DNA of 64,000 nucleotides. It comes from Rehmannia glutinosa. Lineage: Eukaryota; Streptophyta; Magnoliopsida; Lamiales; Orobanchaceae. Positions 56,555 to 64,000 of this stretch are shown here, in pieces. Each line of letters opens with the position of its first letter. Within the stretch, counting starts at the first letter, position 1. The notes beneath the pieces were generated by a model, which was not told the DNA's origin, searched no databases, and saw only the letters and a program-made list of their open reading frames with translations. A program made the translations under genes and the position numbers. The stretch lies in assembly GCA_016081115.2 (NCBI GenBank), contig CM071936.1, forward strand, positions 87,659,943 to 87,723,942. The letters run 5' to 3'.

Positions 56555-58338
56555 TGTTAGATAAATGTTTTTATCAAGATTTTGATGATTATGTTTAAAT
56601 GAGTTTTTATACCAAAACAATGTTTATAAATGTTGTCCAAATACTCCTAAATGATTTAAAATGTTTTTACTAATTTTTGGAGTATTTCTTAGAGTTTATT
56701 ACTCGATAAAATTGGACAACACTTTTGATGATTTTGTGTTAATTGGTTTTACACCAAAACAATGTTGTCCAAATACTCCTAAAAGGTTTGAAATATTTTT
56801 ACTAATTTCATGGAGTATTTCTTAGAGTTTATTATTCAATAAAATGGACAACACTTTTGATGATTTTGTTTAAATGAGTTTACTATGTTTATAAATATTG
56901 TCCAAATGCTCCCAAATGATTTAAAACGTTTTTACTAATTTTTGGAGTATTTCTTAGAGTTTATTACTCGATAAAATTGGACAACACTTTTGATGATTTT
57001 GTGTTAATTGGTTTTTACACCAAAACAATGTTGTCCAAATACTCCTAAAAGATTTGAAATGTTTTTACTAATTTCATGGAGTATTTCTTAGAGTTTATTA
57101 TTCAATAAAATGGACAACACTTTTGATGATTTTGTTTAAATGAGTTTACTATGTTTATAAATGTTGTCCAAATACTCCCAAGTGATTTAAAATATTTTTA
57201 CTTATTTTTGGAGTATTTCTTGAAGTTTATTTTTGATAAAAATCGGACAACATTTCAAATTGGAGGTCGACCGGTCGCACAAGAGGTCGACCGGTACCTG
57301 AAGAACACGAAATTTGAAACAAAACGAAACAGAAACATGTTCTGTGAAAAAAGGGGGAAGGGGGACCGGTCAACCGGTCGCCCCCTAGGGTGACCGGTCG
57401 CACCCCCTGCAACCCCTACCTGGATCGCACTATTTCTTCTCCAACGTTCAAAATCTTCTATAGGGCGACCGGTCATATTTGTAATCTTTTGACAGCAAAT
57501 TTGTAAGATTGAACATATTGACAGAAGATTTGCTTTTCTATTTTGTACATTATTTCTACATCTTGTGATCTTCTTTTGCTGAGACAAAATTGAAAGAGGA
57601 GGAGTCTATGTTTGTGAAGACTCTTCTATAACTAGAAGAAGATTTGAAGCAACAAAAACAACAATTGAGATACAACTGACAAGATACATTCCAAGCAAAC
57701 ACATTCTTCATAGTTATTATTCTTGTTGTAATTTTGCCTAGCTTATCACTTTCACATCTTGAGGTCTAGGCTTTCATTTCTTGATTACACTTGCACTCAA
57801 ATTGTAATATTCATTATTGAGTTGTAATCTTGATTTTGGTCATCATTCAACACAAGACATCCTTGTGAGTATTCTTGTGGAAAGAATACACTTGGGTGAT
57901 CTAGGTGATAGGTGTTTCAAGAGTGTGGTGCTCTTGAGGAGTTGAAGAATTTGGTATTCTTCAAGATTGAAGATTGTGGTGATCTTCAAAGGTGCGTTGA
58001 AGGAAGATCGTGGTAATCTTCAAAGGGAGATTGTGGTAATCTCCAAAGGTGGTGTTGTAGAAGAGTGTGGTGCTCTTGAGGTGTTGTAAGTTGAATTTGT
58101 ATTAATTTTGGTGATTAATAAAATTATTTTTCTTTTTGAAATCCATCCTGGAGATCTTGGGGTGGTAGAGGATTAGGCCCCAGGTGGGTTGAACCTCTTT
58201 AAATCGATGAGTGTTGTTTAATTTCCGCATTTACACTCTTTGTCATTTACTTGTTGATTCGAAAAAGAGGGCATAATCGAAAAGATGGAGATAATCTATT
58301 CACCCCCCTCTAGATTATCGTAGCCACTTGGACTTACA
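56555..58338 (+). repeat. Copy B 5' LTR (1784 bp)
   Basis: Starts TGTTAGATAAATG and ends ACTTGGACTTACA. It opens with five tandem units of about 130-150 bases (56575-57255) that alternate between two subtypes. A CG-rich block with GTCGACCGGTCGCAC-type palindromes lies at 57264-57475. The TATA box is degenerate (TATAACTA, about 57627). The hairpin array is at 57869-58077. Confidence 0.93.
57869..58077 (+). ncRNA. Seven-hairpin array in copy B leader
   Basis: Hairpins are at 57869-57889 (GTATTCTT/AAGAATAC, loop GTGGA), 57917-57937 (TCAAGAGT/GCTCTTGA), 57942-57964 (TTGAAGAAT/ATTCTTCAA, loop TTGGT), 57967-57989 (TTGAAGATT/GATCTTCAA), 58003-58021 (GAAGATC/AATCTTC), 58026-58044 (GGAGATT/AATCTCC) and 58061-58077 (AAGAGT/GCTCTT). 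Order and spacing match copy A. Several stems differ from copy A at both paired positions. Confidence 0.75.
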
Positions 58339-58340
58339 AG

Positions 58341-58353
58341 TGGTATCAAAGCC
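58341..58353 (+). promoter_or_regulatory. Copy B primer-binding site
   Basis: TGGTATCAAAGCC, two bases after the LTR, identical to copy A. Confidence 0.88.
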
Positions 58354-58419
58354 AAACTCTTTGGCAAGCTCGTTCCACATTGCGAGTAAAGAGGAACGAT
58401 CACCGCTACGAATGAAGTC

Positions 58420-59702
58420 TACCTTACCGCGCCTCCACCACCAAGCCACCACTATTTGATTCCAAAAAATTATATATTTTGGAAAGAAAGAATGGAATCT
58501 ATCTACAAAGTCGCGGGTTCGATATTTGGAACACGGTCGTAAATGAAGAATCCATTCCGATGATGGACACACCACACACCTCCAAAGGCCTCAAAGAGCT
58601 CAATGATGAAGAGAAGAAAATCATCTCCTTAAATGGTAAAATTCTTAATATTTTGTATTGTTCACTTACCATTTTGGAATATAATCATATTGTAGGAATT
58701 AAATCGGCACATAAAGTATGGAGAAAATTAGAAGAAGTATATGCAAATAAAAGGAGCCACTCAAAAGCATTTACTTCTCAAATGGATACAAACCCAACAT
58801 GGGATGAGCTTCTCTACAACTTCCGACGTCGATGAAAACGAGCGATGTCTTATGGACTTCAAGAAGAAAACGAGGTAAGTTCAAAACCCTCCACTTCTTA
58901 TGATAATGAATTACAAAATGATTATAGTGATTTGCAAAATGATTTTGATGAACTTCAAAATGAATTCCAAAGCTTACTTGTTAAATACAAAAATTTGAAA
59001 AAAGAATTCAATATTTTGAAAATTGATAAGGATAATTTATTTTTCTCTTATGAATCACTTTCATGTGATCACACCACCACACTTGACAAGGTTAGAAACC
59101 TTGAAAAATAAAATAGTACTCTTGTTGAGGATATTAATTGCATGAAAAATAATTTATCAAAATCCAACTTAGTCACGATAAAATGGCGATATTATTGATG
59201 TTCATAGTTGTGATAAATTGAAACAAGGACTTGATCATAAGCTTTAGTGTTGTTAATTATGTGAAAAGAAATCAAGTCCCTATGCATGTTGGTCATTATG
59301 CTCCAAAAATTATTACTTGCTTTTATTGCGGTAAAAAGGGTCATACGGTAAATACTTGCCGGACTATAAATAGCTCTAATTATTGTTGGAGACCTAAAAG
59401 TCTCAAAGCTAATCCCAAAGGACCAAAACACTTGAGGGTACCACAAAACAATGTCATATTAGGTACCCGACGAAATAGTAATCGAAGAAAATTCATACTG
59501 CCAAGAAGACATCAAATGATCATCTCATTTGATCAAAGGAGAAGACATCACCACAATGAATTTCCAAGAGAAAAACAATATCAACCATGGGAAGGACATA
59601 ATCCTTGGAAATGGAGCAATTGGAGAAGCTATCATCAACAAGATGATTTTCAAAAGGGAAGATACCATCAAAAATGGGAACGGCACAACCCATGGAAATA
59701 GC
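58420..59702 (+). pseudogene. gag: Copia-type gag, copy B, broken
   Basis: The frame is homologous to the gag of copy A along its length. The first piece, to about 58834, holds IISLNGKILNILYCS and IVGIKSAHKVW. The second, 58845-59111, holds the coiled coil LQNDFDELQNEFQSLLVKYK. The third, 59231-59702, holds the zinc knuckle CFYCGKKGHTVNTC and the NPWKW repeats. Frameshifts near 58480, 58835 and 59175, a TAA at 59108 (GAA in copy A) and a TAG that replaces the Trp of the last NPWKW end it. As in copy A there is ACG rather than ATG where the product should begin. Confidence 0.85.
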
Positions 59703-62504
59703 GTAATTGGTAAATCGTATCTCCCTATTTAATATGCATTTTATTTTGTTATTATGCATGTTTTTATTGTAAAATGAGTTTTCAAATATTTTTAAAAATT
59801 AAGGTCATCAATATATATTTGTGTTTTTAAAATTCTTTGAAAAGAAGACCTTGCATGATGTTTTTAAAACTCTTGTGCATTTGCTAAGATTAAAGTATTT
59901 TATCATCTCTTATGGATGTTTATGGCATAAGCTTATTTGTGATATCTCTTTGCTTTAGCTACACTTGTATCATTATGTTTTCTCTTTAGAATTGTTAAGA
60001 ATTGTGTAGGATATATATATATATATCTTCACCAAAGGCTATCTATGTCATATTGTGCATGAACTATCATACGCTCACTATTGTTTTTCATCTTATAGAC
60101 TCGATATATTTGTCTCATATGCTATGTGCTTGTATTTCACAATATTTTATACAAGTGCTATTAAGAGATGTTTTTGATTTTTTAAAGGCATTATTTGACA
60201 TAGCTTGTTTTATCCTAGATTTGTAAAGGATTATATTTTGTTTTGATAAAATATTTGATTAAGTTATGCATTTTATTGCACATATAAATGCTATTATTCT
60301 TGTTGCTTTATCAAAGCTCTTGTTCATATGCTTCTTGTAAATGAGGTCTCAACTATATGCTCTCGGATTTTCAAATTTCAAAAGAGACTTTATATAGCTT
60401 ATATAAGCTTATTTGAACTCAAATGTTTTATGGAACTCTTAATGATGTGTTTGGAAGCATAGTGTGTGTTACTCGTTATAGTGTCTCTATTATTCTATAT
60501 CACTATGCTCTTGTGCAAAATTCTTTGTTGAGATTTTGCGAGAAATTTTGGTATTTTGAACTAGTTTGATGAACAAGCTGATGATAGTAGCTCAAAGGTA
60601 TTGTCGAAGAAGATGTCTTCTAAGTTGATGCAAGGTGTACTTGATATGAGCATGATGGGGAGCTCAAATTTCTTCATTGGACTTCAAGTTAAACAATGCC
60701 AGAAGGTGGTTATATTCCACAATCAAAGTATACAAAAGAAGAAATTAGGCGTTAAAGAATGAAGAATCATCTCAACCTCTATAGCTATCAATGTAAAGAT
60801 TGACAAAGGTTGAGAAAGGCATGTCTATTGACAAACAAATTCGAGGTATGTTTTCTTGTATTATTCCTATAGACTCGACATTTTATATGCCTTATGTCTA
60901 TATGCTCGACTTCAAAAACCATCCCAACGAATCTCATTAAAGTCTTAAGAAATTTTCAAATATTTGAAAGACATCTCTTATTATGTCTTGTTGTATCAAA
61001 GTATTAAAACATTCTTATTTTTCGGGATAACAAGTTGGTATTTAAAATTTCTCAAAATATGGTTCGTCATAATCGAACTAAACATATTGAGATTCGATTT
61101 TTTTTTTAAGGGAATGCGATTTTTAACAAAAACTTGAGATGTGTTTAATTCCGTCTCAAAGATAACTCGTGGACATTTGTTCATTTACCACCGAGTCTTT
61201 TTACCTCATTTCGAGCTTGATTATGACATAATGTATATTGAATGAGGTCACGTTTGTATTACGCACGTTTTAAAATTTAGGGGCGAAAAATCGGATTTTT
61301 GGTTCAAACTTGATTTTGGAAAATAGATTGAACCACTGGCCGTGAGGGCAAGGTCGACCGGCCGCCCATGACGTCGACCGCCCATGACCCCAACCGGTCG
61401 CCCATGACCCCAACCGTCGCCCAGACCATTTTCAAGCCAATAAAATTGCTTGATCCTTCATTTCGTTATTTTGGTTATTTTCTTCCAAAATCGAACCTTT
61501 TGAAAATTTCACACACAATTCACCCAAAATGATTTCTTTCTTGTATATTCTATATTTTTGGGTTTATAGTGCGAGATTATCATCCTTATTACTCGACTTC
61601 TCGATTGATTGGTAAGAATTCTACTCCTTTATCTCAATGGGTGGAACCTCGATAAAGTGCTTATGTATTGTTTTTTTGTTGGAATTCTTGCAATGTTGTG
61701 TTGTGAATTATTATTGTTGATGGATGAATGTTGTATTATTGCAAATGGTGATGAAAATTTTGGCTTAAATGAATTACAAAGCGTTATATTTCTCTTTGTT
61801 TTATTCGACGCCTTGCCAAGTGTTAACAAAATATTTCAATGAAAAATTCATCACCTACATGATTCTCTCGATTTGAAAAGTTTTCTAAGTTTATAGAGAT
61901 CATGTTTTATCAATCAAATAAGCTTTTGCAAATCACATGATTGACTTCTCCCTTATTATTTGGAATTTATGCTTCAATGATCAATATGCCGATAAATCGA
62001 TTAAGTTGCACACTTTGATATAATTATATGATGTTTTTATCGTCTAACACTCTTTTTGATGATTCCAAAGGGGAGAAACAAGAAAAAGCATAAACGCTCA
62101 AAGAAGCGGAAATAAGCTTGCAAATAAGCTTGCAAGAAAAGCTCCTGACTATGGCTCTTAAAAGCCAAATTACTTAGTCCATGTGATGTATTGTGGACTT
62201 TTATGTTTAGACTAATGATGTTTTGTGACGGGGAGCTTATAAGCTTATGATATTCAAGCTTAAGTTGTAAAAGCTAAGATTTTAGCTTTTAGTTGGTTGT
62301 TTTGTACTTGTTCTTGATATGCGTATTGATAGGGGGAGCTTGTGCAAAAATGATTTTGAAAAATCTTTGCTCCTATCCTTGCGTGTTTGTACTTATGATG
62401 AATCTTGCTTATAATGGATTGATGTTTTAGACCTAGGAAAATTTGTTTTGTTTTAAAATCAACTTTCTAAAATTGTTTTGGTTTGTAATCATCAAAGGGG
62501 AGTT
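59703..62504 (+). other. Copy B 3' noncoding region and polypurine tract
   Basis: No coding domain. It retains the copy A layout: related blocks at 60060-60190 and 60815-60970, a CG-rich palindrome cluster at 61325-61425, AGCTTATAAGCTT-like inverted repeats at 62100-62290, and the tract AAAGGGGAGTT just before the LTR. Confidence 0.72.
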
Positions 62505-64000
62505 TGTTAGATAAATGTTTTTATCAAGATTTTGATGATTATGTTTAAATGAGTTTTCATACCAAAACAATGTTTATAAATGTTGTCCAAATACTCCTAA
62601 ATGATTTAAAATGTTTTTACTAATTTTTGGAGTATTTCTTAGAGTTTATTACTCGATAAAATTGGACAACACTTTTGATGATTTTGTGTTAATTGGTTTT
62701 TACACCAAAACAATGTTGTCCAAATACTTCTAAACGATTTGAAATGTTTTTACTAATTTCATGGAGTATTTCCTAGAGTTTATTATTCAATAAAATGGAC
62801 AACACTTTTGATGATTTTGTTTAAATGAGTTTACTATGTTTATAAATGTTGTCCAAATACTCCCAAATGATTTAAAATATTTTTTCTAATTTTTGGAGTA
62901 TTTCTTAGAGTTTATTACTCGATAAAATTGGACAACACTTTTGATGATTTGTGTTAATTGGTTTTACACCAAAACAATGTTGTCCAAATACTCCTAAAAG
63001 ATTTGAAATATTTTACTAATTTCATGGAGTATTTCTTAGAGTTTATTATTGATAAAATGGACAACACTTTTGATGATTTTGTTTAAATGAGTTTACTATG
63101 TTTATAAATGTTGTCCAAATACTCCCAAGTGATTTAAAATGTTTTTACTTATTTTTGGAGTATTTCAAATTGGAGGTCGACCGGTCGCACAAGAGGTAGA
63201 CCGGCAGAAAGAACCCGAAATTTGAAATTGAACGAAACAGAAACATGTTTTGTGAAAAAGGGAAGGGGATCGGCCAACTTGCCGCCCCCTCAGGCGACCG
63301 ATCGCACCCACCTTGACCGGGCCGCACTCGCAACCCCTACTGGATCGCACTATTTTTCTCCAACGCTCAGCGTTGCCAAATCTTCTATGGGCGACCGATC
63401 ATGTTTGTGTAATCTTTTGACAAAGAAATTTGTACCGTTGAACATATTGACAAAGCAAGATTTGCTTTTCTATTTTGTACATTATTTCTACATCTTGTGA
63501 TCTTCTTTTTGCGAGACAAAATTGAAAGAGGAGGAGCCTATGTTTGTGAAGACTCTTCTATAAATAGAAGAAGATTTGAAGCTAAACAAAAACAACAATT
63601 GAGATACAACACAACAAGATACATTCCAAGCAAACACTTGTTCTTCATAGTTATTATTCTTTTGTAATTTTGCTAGCTTATCACTTTCACATCTTGAGTC
63701 TAGGGCTTTCATTTCTTGATTACACTTGCACTCAAATTGTAATATTCATTATTGAGTTGTAATCTTGATTTTGGTCATCATTCAACACAAGATATCCTTG
63801 TGAGTATTCTGTGGAAAGAATACTAACGGGTGATCTAGGTGATAGGTGTTTCAAGAGTGTGGTGCTCTTGAGAGTTGAAGAATTTGGTATTCTTCAAGAT
63901 TGAAGATTGTGGTGATCTTCAAAGGTGCCGTTGAAGGAAGATTTGTAATCTTCAAAGGAGATTGTGGTAATCTCCAAAGGTGGTGTTGAAGAAGAGTGTG
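62505..64000 (+). repeat. Copy B 3' LTR, truncated by window edge
   Basis: Starts TGTTAGATAAATG and matches 56555 onwards, with the same five tandem units. The TATA box is intact here (TATAAATA, about 63559). The fifth hairpin has lost its GTGG loop (GGAAGATTTGTAATCTTC, about 63936). The LTR continues past 64000. Confidence 0.9.

Larger units (their letters stand above)
56555..64000 (+). mobile_element. Gag-only LTR retrotransposon, copy B, cut by edge
   Basis: Same architecture as copy A: LTR (56555-58338), primer site, gag only, about 2.8 kb noncoding, polypurine tract, second LTR from 62505 that leaves the window. It belongs to a related but diverged family: its LTR is longer (1784 bp) because of extra tandem units. 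The gag is broken, and the two LTRs differ by many indels, so it is older than copy A. Confidence 0.9.

Overview
This window is repeat-dense nuclear DNA of a flowering plant, probably a eudicot. The evidence is the set of elements: an Athila-type Ty3/gypsy element, a Tat-type Ty3/gypsy element with a second RNase H and an antisense ORF, Ty1/copia elements, a CACTA transposon, MULEs with FAR1-like and ULP1-like genes, a TRIM and tRNA-derived SINEs. There is no rRNA, organelle or bacterial-type gene organisation. The species cannot be named from sequence alone. Apart from transposon genes I support one host-type gene, at about 46.6-49.0 kb on the minus strand.

Layout. 1-6880: an Athila element without pol, its 5' LTR cut by the window edge. 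It sits inside the reverse transcriptase of a Tat element that resumes at 6881 and runs through RNase H, a second RNase H, integrase, a 16-copy 84-bp tandem array, a spliced antisense ORF and a 3' LTR (to about 15385). That LTR is split by a minus-strand solo LTR (14242-15135, target duplication GATGA). 15386-18639: 5' LTR and gag of a minus-strand copia element, apparently the substrate into which Tat inserted. 19159-19308: a SINE with a 15-bp target duplication. 19.88-25.36 kb: a decayed CACTA transposon (minus strand). 27.3-29.8 kb: a FAR1/MULE transposase pseudogene.

30473-42241: a MULE with divergent terminal inverted repeats, carrying a ULP1-like protease gene (plus) and a FAR1-like exon (minus). 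The FAR1-like exon is split by a complete gag-only copia-like element (33594-41065, target duplication ATTTC) whose gag frame is intact. A second small MULE-like element (42277-43298) abuts it in a TA microsatellite. 43.3-49 kb is quieter, with MITEs and the host gene. 49897-50832 is a complete TRIM. 51225-52856 is an inverted-repeat element with tRNA-Gly-like modules at both ends. 54.6-56.0 kb holds a second SINE and a probable LTR remnant. 56555-64000 is an older, diverged gag-only element whose 3' LTR runs off the window.

The most interesting signal is in the LTR leader of the two gag-only elements. Seven consecutive hairpins share a GTGGT loop while their stems change by paired, compensating substitutions between the two families. 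This looks like a conserved RNA structure array in the 5' leader of the element RNA.
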